64,000 bases of DNA from Reyranella massiliensis 521 (GTDB lineage Bacteria; Pseudomonadota; Alphaproteobacteria; Reyranellales; Reyranellaceae), in contig CAMAYC010000001.1 of assembly GCA_945862125.1 (NCBI GenBank), positions 43,649 through 107,648 of the forward strand, given 5' to 3'. The translations under genes and the position numbers were made by a program. Shown here piece after piece: positions 36,760 through 46,670 of this stretch. Position 1 is the stretch's first letter. The number at the start of each line of letters is the position of its first letter. The notes under the pieces are model-generated. The model had not been told where the DNA came from and searched no databases. It saw only the letters and a list, made by a program, of their open reading frames with translations.

Positions 36760-38133
36760 CTAGTGACGCAGCCGCAGGCTCCCGATCACCAGGGCCAGCG
36801 CGGCGAACCCCGCGCCCAGCCAGATCGCGGCACGGGCGGCATCGGCCGCCCCTCCGCCGGAGAAGTCGAACAGGCCGAACACCAGCGCCACCAGCGCGGC
36901 GCCCATCGTTTGGCCGAGTGTGCGGGCCGAGGCGATGATGCCGCCGGCGCTGCCGCTTCTTTCGCGTGGCACGGCGTTCATCATCAGCCGGTTGTTGGGG
37001 GCGGCGAAGATGCCGAAGCCCGCGCCGCACAGTACCAGCCGCCACATGATGTCGATGGCGGATGGGTCGGGCGGCAGCAGCGCGGTCAGCACGAGGCCCG
37101 CGGTCATGCTGGTGAGGCCGATGGCGCCCAGCAGGCCGGCATGGTGGCGGTCGGCGAGGCGGCCGGCGATCGGCGCCATGAAGGCCAGGGCCAGCGGCCA
37201 GGCCGTCAACAGAATGCCGGTGTCGGTGGCACTCCGGCCGAGCACGGTGGCGAAGTAGAAGGGCAGGCTGACGAAGGCGAGGCCCTGCGCGGTGAAGGTG
37301 CAGGCGCCGGCGCTGATCGAGAGCGAGAAGATCGGCCGGCGGAAGATCTCGACCGGCATCATGGGATCGGCGAGCCGGGTCTGGCGCCACACGAACAGCG
37401 TGCCGAGCAGGAGGAAGCCCGCGAGTTCGGCCAGGATCAGCCAGAGCGGGTGGCCGTGTGCCATGCCGTCGATGCCGAAGATCAGCAGGCCGAAGGTGAA
37501 GCCCGACAGGAGAGCGGAGAGGACATCGAAGGGCCGGCGGGTGTGCGTCGTGTGCGGCAGGTATTTTTCGGCGAGCAGGAACGAGATCACGCCCAGCGGC
37601 ACGTAGACGGCGAACAGGATCGGCCACGAGGTGATGGAGAGCAGCGCAGCGCCGAGGCTGGGACCGGCGGCGAGCGACGTGGCAACCACGGTGGTGTTGA
37701 AGCCGAGGCCGCGGCCGAGCTGGGCGCGGGGATAGATCGAGCGCACCAGCGCCGGCTGGATCGCCATGATCGCCGAGCCGCCCAGCCCCTGCAGCGTGCG
37801 GGCCGCGATCAGCCACGGCAGCGACGGTGCCAGCGCGCAGCCGAGCGAGGCCAGGCAGAAGAGGGCAAGGCCGAAGCGGTAGACGTGGCGGTAGCCCACG
37901 ATGTCGGCCAGCGCCGCCACCGGCAGCAGGCAGACCATCAGCGCGATCTGGCTCGCGTTGACGATCCAGATCGAGCTTTCGGCGGTGATGTTGAGATCCT
38001 GCGCGATGTAGGGCAGCGCGAGGTTGGTCATGGAATTGCTGAGCACCGACATCGACAGGCCGATGGTGATGGTGACCACCGCCAGCAGGCGCGGCAGCCC
38101 CGCCGGCATTCCGTCCTGAAGCGGCTCGGCCAT
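36760..38133 (-). CDS. MFS transporter (DHA2/EmrB-like)
   Basis: SNSMTNLALPYIAQDLNITAESSIWIVNASQIALMVCLLPVAALADIVGYRHVYRFGL. Confidence 0.93.
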   Translation of the reverse strand: MAEPLQDGMPAGLPRLLAVVTITIGLSMSVLSNSMTNLALPYIAQDLNITAESSIWIVNASQIALMVCLLPVAALADIVGYRHVYRFGLALFCLASLGCALAPSLPWLIAARTLQGLGGSAIMAIQPALVRSIYPRAQLGRGLGFNTTVVATSLAAGPSLGAALLSITSWPILFAVYVPLGVISFLLAEKYLPHTTHTRRPFDVLSALLSGFTFGLLIFGIDGMAHGHPLWLILAELAGFLLLGTLFVWRQTRLADPMMPVEIFRRPIFSLSISAGACTFTAQGLAFVSLPFYFATVLGRSATDTGILLTAWPLALAFMAPIAGRLADRHHAGLLGAIGLTSMTAGLVLTALLPPDPSAIDIMWRLVLCGAGFGIFAAPNNRLMMNAVPRERSGSAGGIIASARTLGQTMGAALVALVFGLFDFSGGGAADAARAAIWLGAGFAALALVIGSLRLRH

Positions 38134-38136
38134 CGC

Positions 38137-39012
38137 CTACTGCGGGACCGTCAGCTCGTCGCCGCCAATGGTCGTGCGTTGCATAAAGCGCTTGTACTTG
38201 ACGGCATCGTAGTAGGTCGCGCGGTGCAGCACGGCGCGATTGTCCCACACGATCACGTCGCCCTCGCGCCAGGCATGCGAGAGCATGAACTCCGGCTGCT
38301 CGGCGCGATAGGCGAGTTCGTACAGGATCGCTTTGCCGATCGGCTCGGGCCAATCGACGATGTGGCCGGCATGGGCGCCGATATAGAGCGCGCGGCGGCC
38401 GTTGATCGGATTGTCGCGGAACAGGCGCTGCTTGACCGGCGGCAGCTCCGCCAGCGCCTTGGCGCTCAGGATGCCCTTCTGCACGCGGTCGCGCGAATGC
38501 GAAAGCGCATGCTCGGCGACCAGCGGATGGACCGTGGCCTGCAGCGCCGGCGGCAGCGCCTCCCAGGCGGCGCGCATGTTGAGGAACTCGGTGTTGCCGC
38601 CCTCCGGCGGGCAGATCCGCGCGGTCAGGATCGAGCACAGCGAAGGGATGCGCTTGAACGAGGAGTCGGAGTGCCAGAAGTAGTTGGCCTTCTGGTAGAT
38701 CATGCGCATGTCGTCGGGCGGGATCGGCTCGCCCGTCATGATGTCGAGGTTGGACTGGCGCTGGAACTTGGTGCCGGCGGCGGGATTGGACGCGCTGGTG
38801 GTCTCGAGCGGCCCGAAGTTCTCGCTGAAGGCGATCTGCGCGTCGTCATCCATCGGCTGGTCGCGGAACAGCAGAACCGAATGCTCCTCGAACGCCGCCC
38901 GGATCGGCCCGAATTCGCGGGCCGACAGTGGACGCGTGATGTCGATGCCGGAGACTTCCGCGCCGAACAGCGGATGCAGCTTGCGGACGGCGATGGGGCC
39001 GGTGTTGCGCAT
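38137..39012 (-). CDS. TauD/TfdA family dioxygenase
   Basis: HPLFGAEVSGIDITRPLS..., NYFWHSDSSFKRIPSLCSIL (HxD), HAWREGDVIVWDNRAVLHRA. Confidence 0.95.
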   Translation of the reverse strand: MRNTGPIAVRKLHPLFGAEVSGIDITRPLSAREFGPIRAAFEEHSVLLFRDQPMDDDAQIAFSENFGPLETTSASNPAAGTKFQRQSNLDIMTGEPIPPDDMRMIYQKANYFWHSDSSFKRIPSLCSILTARICPPEGGNTEFLNMRAAWEALPPALQATVHPLVAEHALSHSRDRVQKGILSAKALAELPPVKQRLFRDNPINGRRALYIGAHAGHIVDWPEPIGKAILYELAYRAEQPEFMLSHAWREGDVIVWDNRAVLHRATYYDAVKYKRFMQRTTIGGDELTVPQ

Positions 39013-39026
39013 GTGCGTTGCTCCGC

Positions 39027-40256
39027 TCAGTCGATAATCGCCTGGTAGGTGAGCACGCGCAGCTCGCGGCGGATCGGATAGGTCGAGGACGGCATGAGCT
39101 GGGTCAGCAGCACCACGGCCATGTCTTCCTTGGGATCGATCCAGAAGGCGGTCGAGGCGGCGCCGCCCCAGGCATATTCGCCGGGGGTCCCGGCGATGAA
39201 GGCCTTGGCCGGATCGATCATGACCGAGAAGCCCAGGCCGAAGCCGATACCGGTGTAGGTCGATTCGGAGAAACGCGGCGTGCCCATGTCGGCCATGTCG
39301 CCCTTGAGGTGGTTCATGGTCATGAGCTCGACCGTCTTGCGGCCGAGCAGGCGCACGCCGTCGAGTTCGCCCTTGTTGAGCATGAACTTGCAGAAGCGGA
39401 GATAGTCGGAGGCGGTCGAGACGAGGCCGCCGCCGCCCGAGTTCACCTTGCGCGGGGCGAGGTAGCGGCTCTTGCCCGGATCGTCGATCAGGTCGAGCTT
39501 GCCGCCGGCGCCGGCACTGTAATTGGCGGCGAAGCGGTCGTGCTTGTCGGCGGGCACATGGAAGTCGGTATCGACCATGCGCAGCGGGTCGATCACCTTC
39601 TCCTTCAGGTACTTCTCGAAGGGCTGGCCGGAGATTACTTCGACGAGGTAGCCCAGCACGTCGGTGGAGACGGAATAGTTCCAGGCCTTGCCGGGCTGCG
39701 CGATCAGCGGCAGTTGCGCCAGCCGCTCGACGAGCTGTTTTAGGCTGGTGTCGGCGGTCTGGAAATCGACGCCGCCTTCCTTGGCGCGGTAGGCGGCATC
39801 GACCGGATTGCTCTCCATGAAGCCGTAGGTGAGGCCCGATGTGTGGGTCAGCAGGTCGCGGAAGTTGATCTCGCGCTCGGCCGGCATGGTCTCGATCTTG
39901 CCGCGGCTGCCGCCCGTCATGACGCGCGGGTTGGCGAAGGCGGGGATGAACTTCGAGATCGGATCGTCGAGCTGAAAGCGGCCCTCTTCGTAGAGCATCA
40001 TGATCGCCGTCGAGGTCAGCGGCTTGGTCATGGAGTAGATGCGGAAGATCGTGTCGGGCCGCATCGGCTTGTTGCGCGCCACGTCGGCCTTGCCATAGAC
40101 CTCGGCGAAGGCGAGCTCGCCCTTGCGCATCACGCAGGTGACCATGCCGGCCAGCTTTCCGCTGTCGACCCAGCCGTGCATCCACTTGCGTACGCGGTCG
40201 AGCCGCGCTGCGGAAAGGCCGACCTGTTCGGGGGTAACGAGCGGCAGCGTGTCCAT
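39027..40256 (-). CDS. serine hydrolase (class C beta-lactamase-like)
   Basis: IFRIYSMTKPLTSTAIMMLYEEGRFQLDDPISKFIP (SxxK), NYSVSTDVLGYLVE (YxN-like). Confidence 0.93.
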   Translation of the reverse strand: MDTLPLVTPEQVGLSAARLDRVRKWMHGWVDSGKLAGMVTCVMRKGELAFAEVYGKADVARNKPMRPDTIFRIYSMTKPLTSTAIMMLYEEGRFQLDDPISKFIPAFANPRVMTGGSRGKIETMPAEREINFRDLLTHTSGLTYGFMESNPVDAAYRAKEGGVDFQTADTSLKQLVERLAQLPLIAQPGKAWNYSVSTDVLGYLVEVISGQPFEKYLKEKVIDPLRMVDTDFHVPADKHDRFAANYSAGAGGKLDLIDDPGKSRYLAPRKVNSGGGGLVSTASDYLRFCKFMLNKGELDGVRLLGRKTVELMTMNHLKGDMADMGTPRFSESTYTGIGFGLGFSVMIDPAKAFIAGTPGEYAWGGAASTAFWIDPKEDMAVVLLTQLMPSSTYPIRRELRVLTYQAIID

Positions 40257-40330
40257 GGCGATCCTCCTCGGTAGGCCGCTAGACTAGCGCAGGACGGCGG
40301 GCCCAGACACGCCAGAAACGGGAGGGAGCA

Positions 40331-41230
40331 ATGGCTAGATTGTGCGAGGGACGGGTGGCGATCGTGACCGGCGGCGCCCGTGGCGTGGGCCGCGAGCATT
40401 GCCTGATGCTGGCCGAGCATGGCGCCAAGGTCGTGGTCAACGACCTGGGCGGCGACCGCGCCGGCGCCGGCCAGGACATTTCGGCCGCCCAGCAGGTGGT
40501 GAACGAGATCAAGGCCAAGGGCGGCGAGGCCGTGGCCAACGGCGACGACGTCTCCGACTGGGATGGCGCCAAGCGCATGATCGACCAGGCCGTCTCGACC
40601 TTTGGCAAGCTTGACGCCGTGGTGCTGAACGCCGGCATTTTGCGCGACCGCATGCTGGTCAACATGAGCGAGCAGGAGTGGGACGCCGTCATCAAGGTGC
40701 ATCTGAAAGGCACCTTCGCGCCGGCGCGCCACGCCGCCGCCTACTGGCGCGACCAGGCCAAAGCCAAAGGCGGCCCGGTCGATGCACGCATCATCACCAC
40801 CACATCGGTGTCGGGCATCTACGGCAACATCGGCCAGACCAACTATGGCGCGGCCAAAGCCGGCATCGCCTCGTTCACGGTCATCGCCGCGCGCGAGCTC
40901 GCCCGTTACGGCATCACGGTGAACTCGATCTCGCCGTCGGCCTTCACGCGCATGACCGAGGATCTCCGCGAATACACCGAGGAAGACAAGAAGACGCGCA
41001 GTCCGCGCTGGATCGCGCCGGTCGCGACGTGGCTGGCAAGCGAGGAGAGCCGCGAGATCACCGGCCGCGTCTTCCAGGCAGGCAATGGCATTTTCGCCGT
41101 GGCCGAAGGCTGGCATAAGGGCCCGCAGGCCGAGCAGATCGAGGATCCGCGCCAGGCCGGCAAGATTCTGACCGAACTGGCGAAGAAAGCCCGCAAGAAC
41201 GCCGGCATGAACGGCCTCGATCTGGACTAA
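40331..41230 (+). CDS. SDR family oxidoreductase
   Basis: VAIVTGGARGVGREHCLMLAEHGAKVVVNDLGGD; NYGAAKAGIASFTVIAAREL. Confidence 0.95.
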   Translation: MARLCEGRVAIVTGGARGVGREHCLMLAEHGAKVVVNDLGGDRAGAGQDISAAQQVVNEIKAKGGEAVANGDDVSDWDGAKRMIDQAVSTFGKLDAVVLNAGILRDRMLVNMSEQEWDAVIKVHLKGTFAPARHAAAYWRDQAKAKGGPVDARIITTTSVSGIYGNIGQTNYGAAKAGIASFTVIAARELARYGITVNSISPSAFTRMTEDLREYTEEDKKTRSPRWIAPVATWLASEESREITGRVFQAGNGIFAVAEGWHKGPQAEQIEDPRQAGKILTELAKKARKNAGMNGLDLD

Positions 41231-41262
41231 GAGTCGACTGAAACAGGGAAGGAAAAACAATC

Positions 41263-42237
41263 ATGAGCAAGATCAACCGACGCACCGTCCTGACGGCAAG
41301 CGCCGCCGTGGCGCTCGCGCCCTCGTCGCTCCGCGCCCAGGCGTGGCCCGCCAAGCCGATCCGCTGGGTCGTGCCCTACACCGCAGGCGGGCTCACCGAC
41401 TCTGTGACGCGGCTGACGCTGGAGAAGATGAACGTCGGCCAGCCCTTCGTGATCGACAACAAGCCCGGCGCCAATTCGCTGATCGGGGCGGAGATCGTGG
41501 CCAACGCTCCGCCCGACGGCTACACCTTCCTGACGGTGATCGCGGCCCACGCCGCCAACAAGACACTCTATGCCGGCAAGCTGAAGTTCGATCCGGTGAC
41601 GAGCTTCGCGCCGGTGTCCCTGGTCGGCATCGCGCCGATCATGATCCTGGTGACCAACGAGTTGCCGGTGAAGAACGTCGGCGAACTGATCGCCTACGCC
41701 AAGGCCAACCCGGGCAAGATCTCGTTCGGCTCGTCCGGCGTGGGTGCCGCCGCCCATCTCACCAGCGAGTTGATCATGCAGGTGACCGGCACCCAGATGG
41801 TGCATGTTCCCTACAAGGGCACGGCACCGGCGCTGGCCGACCTGATGTCCGGCAACATCCAGATGCTGCTCGACGTGCCGATCGGCACGATGAGCCAGGT
41901 CAAGGCCGGCAAGGTGCGGGCGCTGGCCATGATGTCGAAGGAGCGTGTGCCCGGCGCCGAGGAGGTGCCGACCATCGTCGAGTCGGGCGGACCTCTGATC
42001 GAATCCTCGAGTTGGGTGATGTTCATGGCGCCCGCCGGCACGCCCAAGGAGATCGTCGACCGGATGGGCGGCGAAGTTGCCAAGGCGATGAAGGACGAAA
42101 GCCTGCGCAAGCGGTTGGCCGATCAGGCCGTGATTCCCGTCGGCGCCACGCCGGCCGATACGGTGAAGTTCCTCCAGGCCGAGGTCGAGAAGTGGGAGAA
42201 GGTGATCACGAAGGCGGGCGTGAAGATCGACTCATAG
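41263..42237 (+). CDS. tripartite tricarboxylate transporter substrate-binding (Bug family) protein
   Basis: WPAKPIRWVVPYTAGGLTDSVTR...NKPGANSLIGAEIVANAPPDGYTFL. Confidence 0.93.
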   Translation: MSKINRRTVLTASAAVALAPSSLRAQAWPAKPIRWVVPYTAGGLTDSVTRLTLEKMNVGQPFVIDNKPGANSLIGAEIVANAPPDGYTFLTVIAAHAANKTLYAGKLKFDPVTSFAPVSLVGIAPIMILVTNELPVKNVGELIAYAKANPGKISFGSSGVGAAAHLTSELIMQVTGTQMVHVPYKGTAPALADLMSGNIQMLLDVPIGTMSQVKAGKVRALAMMSKERVPGAEEVPTIVESGGPLIESSSWVMFMAPAGTPKEIVDRMGGEVAKAMKDESLRKRLADQAVIPVGATPADTVKFLQAEVEKWEKVITKAGVKIDS

Positions 42238-42253
42238 AGGGCATCGGCATCCC

Positions 42254-42751
42254 ATGGCTCCACCGGACTCTCCGGTTAGCTTGACGGCCAACTGGCGGTT
42301 CGTTGCCGGCGTCTCCGTCCTCGGCCTAGCCATGGCGCTTCCGTTCTGTGCGCTGCTGATCCCGTTGCTCGATCTGCCGGCGGCGCAATCGGCGTTGATC
42401 GCGGGCGCCCTCGTAGCCGGGGCGCCCGAGGTCCTGATGCTGCTGGCGGTGGCCCTGCTCGGCCGGCAGAACTTCGATCGCATCGTCGGTACGGCGAAGA
42501 AGTTCCTGTTCACGACCTTCTTCTCCAAGCCGGTGTCCCGGGGCAGGTATTACGTCGGGCTCGCGATCTGCCTCCTGAGCTTCGTGCCGATCTACGTCGC
42601 GGGCTACGTGCCGTCCTGGATGCCGGCGGGCAGTGGCCGGATCGCCGTCCTGGCAGCGGCCGATCTTGCCTTCATCTTCAGCTTCTTTGTCATGGGCGGC
42701 GAATTCTGGGAGAAGTTCCGCCGCCTTTTCGTCTGGGAAGGGAAAGTGTGA
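42254..42751 (+). CDS. transporter suffix domain-like membrane protein
   Basis: About 4 TM segments; LLGRQNFDRIVGTAKKFLFTTFFSKPVSRGRYYVGL; resembles annotated 'transporter suffix domain' proteins from memory. Confidence 0.75.
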   Translation: MAPPDSPVSLTANWRFVAGVSVLGLAMALPFCALLIPLLDLPAAQSALIAGALVAGAPEVLMLLAVALLGRQNFDRIVGTAKKFLFTTFFSKPVSRGRYYVGLAICLLSFVPIYVAGYVPSWMPAGSGRIAVLAAADLAFIFSFFVMGGEFWEKFRRLFVWEGKV

Positions 42752-42771
42752 AGCCTCGCTGCAGGCGCAGC

Positions 42772-43443
42772 TCAGTTGGCCGCGAAGCAGTAAATCAACC
42801 CGGCCCCGCCGGTCGTGACCAAGGACGCGGCATTGCAGGCGCGCGAGGGATGCGACGCATTCCACGACTTCGAAGCCTCGTCGTCCCGCAGCCCCATGCG
42901 GTCGTGATGGCCGACCATTGCGGAGCCTTCGTTGCCGCCCTTGGTCCAGTTGCCGCAGGTCATGTCCTTGTCCGGCGGCGGCGCCGTGCCGTCGGCCAGC
43001 GTACCCGTCAGGATGTCGTGCTGGTTCACGACGAACAGGCGACTCGGAATCATCCGGCCGGTTTCCGCCCGGCCGTTCTCGGTATTGATCTTGTTGTTGG
43101 CCGAATGCAGGTCCTCGACGCTTGCGGCGATCTGCACGCCCGCGCTGTTGACCCAGGGGCCCTTGCCGATCCGGTCGCGGGCATTGATCGCCGGCTTGCC
43201 GTCGACCGCCTGCACACTGAGGTATGCACGCCAGGTCCTGCCGCCTGCGCCGACGCGGGTGGCCAGCATCTGGCAATGGCGGTCCGCTCCTTCGATGCCG
43301 CCGAAATCGGCACCGAACGGGCTGCCGACACTGCTGATGAAGAAGGTCATGTTCGACGCCTGCGGCTGCTGCGCGATGGCCGTACCGGAGAGCGCGAGCA
43401 GGATGGACGCAGCCGCGACGGCGACGCGAGAATGTTGGGACAT
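42772..43443 (-). CDS. secreted lectin-like (endostatin/C-type-lectin-fold-like) protein
   Basis: Signal peptide MSQHSRVAVAAASILLALSGTAIAQ; GADRHCQMLATRVGAGGRTWRAYLSVQ, CGNWTKGGNEGSAMVGHHDR, GAGLIYCFAAN. Confidence 0.65.
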   Translation of the reverse strand: MSQHSRVAVAAASILLALSGTAIAQQPQASNMTFFISSVGSPFGADFGGIEGADRHCQMLATRVGAGGRTWRAYLSVQAVDGKPAINARDRIGKGPWVNSAGVQIAASVEDLHSANNKINTENGRAETGRMIPSRLFVVNQHDILTGTLADGTAPPPDKDMTCGNWTKGGNEGSAMVGHHDRMGLRDDEASKSWNASHPSRACNAASLVTTGGAGLIYCFAAN

Positions 43444-43541
43444 GAAGCTCCTCCGGGCGGTTTCTTGGTCGGCGAATCGTCGCCTCCCGGACCGACCGGA
43501 CACTATTACATTGCCGATAACATTCCCGTGCGCGGGCGCGG

Positions 43542-44963
43542 TCAGAGCCTGCCCAGCGTTTCCAGAACCTTGGCTTGGGGCCAGATCCAGCTGCTCGCGC
43601 TCTCGTAGGCACGCATGGCGCGCAGCACGAGATGATCGGCGCGGGGCGGGCCGATGATCTGTAGGCCGACCGGCAAGCCGGCCGACGTTAGTCCGGCGGG
43701 CATCGAAGCGGCGGGTTGGCCGGTAAGGTTGCAGGTCAGCGTATAGGGTGCGCCCTTGGTCCAGCGCGGGAAGGCGTCGGAATTGTAGAGCGTCTCCACC
43801 GGCGGCGCGGCGGTCGGCGTCACGGGCGCAAGCAGCAGGTCGAAGGTCTGGTGCCAAAGCGCCAGATCGCGTGCGAGCTTGGACTTCGCCTCGTAGGCCC
43901 GAGCGTAGTCGGCGAGCGTGATGGCCAGTCCCTTCTCGGCGGCGGCGCGGAAACCGGGATCGAGCTTGCCGTGGAGCTGCGTCGGGATCTGGCGCAAGCG
44001 GGTGGCGAAACTGCCGATCCACAATGGTTCGAAGAAGTTCTGCAGCGGCTCGATCAGCGGGCCGACGTCGTCGACATGGGCGCCGAGTTCCTCGAAGCGT
44101 TGCGCGGCCGCGGCCACCAGAGCACGAACCTCGGCGTCCGCCTTCACATGCCCGAAGTCGAGGCTAAGGCCGATCCTGAGGCCGCGCACGCCGTCTTCGA
44201 GGCCGATCGTATAGTCGCGTGGATCAGCCGGCAGCGACCTCCAATCGCGCGGGTCGGGTCCGGCCGTGACGTTCAGCGCCAGTGCCGTGTCGCGCACAGT
44301 GCGCGACAGTACGCCCTGGCTAATGACGTCGGCGAATGGTGAATCGGCGGGATACTGCGCGATGCGGCCGTAGCTCGGCTTCAGCCCGACCAGCCCGGTA
44401 TGCGCGGCGGGAATGCGGATCGAGCCACCACCGTCGTTGCCGTGGTTGAAGGGATTGATGCCCGCGGCCGTGAGCGCCGAGGCGCCGCCAGACGAACCGC
44501 CGGGTGAATGCTTCAGGTTCCAGGGGTTGCGCGTGGTGCCCTGCAGCGGCGAGTCGGTCAGCGCCTTCCAGCCGAATTCCGGTGTCGCGGTCTTGCCGAG
44601 GAGGACCAGTCCGGCGGCGCGCAGCCGCCCGACGACCGGGGCGTCCTCGGTGGCGGGCGTCTCGTCGGTCGCGTGCGAGCCGTAACGCGTCGGCCAACCC
44701 TTTACCTGGGTCGTATCCTTGATCGTTGTCGGCACGCCATCGAGCGGCGACAGCGGCGCGCCAGCTCGCCATCGCGCTTCCGAAGCCTTTGCCGCGAGGC
44801 GCGCGCCATCTGGATCGATCTTAACGAACGCATTGAGAGATGGTTGCAGCGTCGATGCGCGAAGCAGCATCGCATCGACTGTATCGACCGGTGAGACGGT
44901 CTTCCGAGCGTAAAGTGTTGTGAGCTCGAATGCGGAAATCCACTCCAGAGGGAACTCAGCCAT
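43542..44963 (-). CDS. amidase signature family protein
   Basis: GVPTTIKDTTQVKGWPTRYGS, SPGGSSGGASALTAAGINPFNHGNDGGGSIRIPAAHTGLVGLKPSYG. Confidence 0.95.
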   Translation of the reverse strand: MAEFPLEWISAFELTTLYARKTVSPVDTVDAMLLRASTLQPSLNAFVKIDPDGARLAAKASEARWRAGAPLSPLDGVPTTIKDTTQVKGWPTRYGSHATDETPATEDAPVVGRLRAAGLVLLGKTATPEFGWKALTDSPLQGTTRNPWNLKHSPGGSSGGASALTAAGINPFNHGNDGGGSIRIPAAHTGLVGLKPSYGRIAQYPADSPFADVISQGVLSRTVRDTALALNVTAGPDPRDWRSLPADPRDYTIGLEDGVRGLRIGLSLDFGHVKADAEVRALVAAAAQRFEELGAHVDDVGPLIEPLQNFFEPLWIGSFATRLRQIPTQLHGKLDPGFRAAAEKGLAITLADYARAYEAKSKLARDLALWHQTFDLLLAPVTPTAAPPVETLYNSDAFPRWTKGAPYTLTCNLTGQPAASMPAGLTSAGLPVGLQIIGPPRADHLVLRAMRAYESASSWIWPQAKVLETLGRL

Positions 44964-45073
44964 GCGCTTTCGTTGGTTTCCGATTTTTTGAGATTGTTTC
45001 ACAATAGTCGCTATCAACAAGTGTCGACTCTGAATTCTCACAAGTCGAGAGCGTATTGCAGGAGTCCCTTCCG

Positions 45074-45370
45074 ATGGAAACCATCACGGCCTTGGTCGCT
45101 TGCGGCGCTGCCTTTGCGCTGAGCTACTACCTCGGCCATTCGCGGGCGCCGACGACGTTCATTGCCGCGCTGTTGGGCGCGGTGAGCGGCATCGGTTTCG
45201 CGGTCGTCTTCTTCGCTCTCACGCTCGCGGTCACGATCCTGCTGCCGGATACGTTCGATGCCCGGACGCTGGGCGTGCATTTCACCCGTCTGCTGGTGCT
45301 GGCACCGATCGGTGCCGCGGCGATTGCCGCTCTTACGCATCGATTCTCCGCGACCAAGACGCAATTCTAG
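45074..45370 (+). CDS. small hypothetical membrane protein
   Basis: 98-aa ORF with three hydrophobic segments. Confidence 0.6.
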   Translation: METITALVACGAAFALSYYLGHSRAPTTFIAALLGAVSGIGFAVVFFALTLAVTILLPDTFDARTLGVHFTRLLVLAPIGAAAIAALTHRFSATKTQF

Positions 45371-45439
45371 AGCGAAACGCCGCCCTTCCCGAGGGCCGGC
45401 CGGCAACGCTAAGCTCCCCCGCCATCGGGGAGAGGCTGC

Positions 45440-46327
45440 ATGACCGAAGTGAAGCTCGGCGCCGCAACGGTGCGGCGTATCGAGGAAAGCTACGAGCCCA
45501 ATTTCGACGCCAAGGCTTTCTTTCCGGATTGGGATCCCGCTGTCGTCGACCGGCATGCCGCCTGGCTGATGCCCGCCCACTACGACAAGGACTCGGGCTT
45601 CCTCAAGCTCAGCGTCCATAGCTGGCTGCTCACGATCGGCGGCAAGCGCATCCTCATCGATACCTGCGTCGGCAATCACAAGCCCAGGCCGCACCGGCCG
45701 AAGTGGCATCTCATGGAGACCAAGTATCTCGAGCGACTGGCTGCGGCCGGCGTGAAGCCCGACGAGGTCGATATGGTGATGTGCACCCATCTGCATGTCG
45801 ATCATGTGGGCTGGAACACCCAGCTCGAGAACGGCAAGTGGGTGCCGACCTTCAAGAATGCGAAGTATGTGTGGAGCCGCGCCGACTACGAGCACTATCT
45901 GAAGCTCGACAGCGACCCCAAGACGGGGCCGGTCAATGCCGGTTCATTCCGCGACTCGGTGCTGCCCGTGGCCGAGGCGGGACTGATGCAGATGGTCGAT
46001 GGCGCCGCCCAACTCGACGAGAACATGAGCGTCACGCCGGCACCCGGTCACACGCCCGGCACCATCGCCATAAAATTCGAATCGAAGGGCGAGAAGGCGT
46101 TGTTCTGCGGCGATATCCTGCACCATGCGCTGCAGGTCTATCACCCGGAGTGGAACAGCTTCGCCTGCGCCGAGCCCATCGGCGCCCGCAAGAGCCGGCG
46201 CGAGGCGCTGGAGCATTGCGCCGGCACGGGCGCGCGGCTGATGCCTTGCCATTTCGGCGCACCGTTCACCTGCCACATCGACCACAAGGGAAGCGGGTTT
46301 GTGCCGCGCTTCGACGGCAGTTTCTAG
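45440..46327 (+). CDS. MBL-fold metallo-hydrolase
   Basis: MVMCTHLHVDHVGWNTQLENGKWVPTF, PAPGHTPGTIAIKF, FCGDILHH. Confidence 0.95.
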   Translation: MTEVKLGAATVRRIEESYEPNFDAKAFFPDWDPAVVDRHAAWLMPAHYDKDSGFLKLSVHSWLLTIGGKRILIDTCVGNHKPRPHRPKWHLMETKYLERLAAAGVKPDEVDMVMCTHLHVDHVGWNTQLENGKWVPTFKNAKYVWSRADYEHYLKLDSDPKTGPVNAGSFRDSVLPVAEAGLMQMVDGAAQLDENMSVTPAPGHTPGTIAIKFESKGEKALFCGDILHHALQVYHPEWNSFACAEPIGARKSRREALEHCAGTGARLMPCHFGAPFTCHIDHKGSGFVPRFDGSF

Positions 46328-46337
46328 GGAGGAAGAG

Positions 46338-46664
46338 ATGATCTACGAAATGCGAGTCTACAAGTGCCTGCCGGGCCGTCTGCCGGCGCTGCTCAACCGC
46401 TTCGCCACCATCACGCTCAAGATCTGGGACAAGCATGGCATCAAGCAGGCCGGCTTCTTCACCACCCTGGTCGGCGAGTCCAATCAGGAACTCACCTACT
46501 TTCTCGCCTGGGAGTCTCTGGCCGATCGCGAGAAGAAGTGGAACGCCTTCGCGGCCGACCCGGAATGGCATGCCAAGCGCGCGGAGACGGAAAAGGACGG
46601 CCAGATCGTGGCCAACGTGTCGGTGCAGATGCTGTCGCCGACCGCCTTCTCGTCGGTCAAATAG
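46338..46664 (+). CDS. NIPSNAP family protein
   Basis: MIYEMRVYKCLPGRLPALLNRFATITLKIWDKHGIKQAGFFTTLVGESNQELTYFLAWESLADREKKWNAF. Confidence 0.93.
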   Translation: MIYEMRVYKCLPGRLPALLNRFATITLKIWDKHGIKQAGFFTTLVGESNQELTYFLAWESLADREKKWNAFAADPEWHAKRAETEKDGQIVANVSVQMLSPTAFSSVK

Positions 46665-46670
46665 CGCCGC

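Noticed and set aside
36601-39048. 815-aa plus-strand ORF
   Set aside because: Antisense to MFS transporter and TauD genes; composition typical of a shadow ORF.
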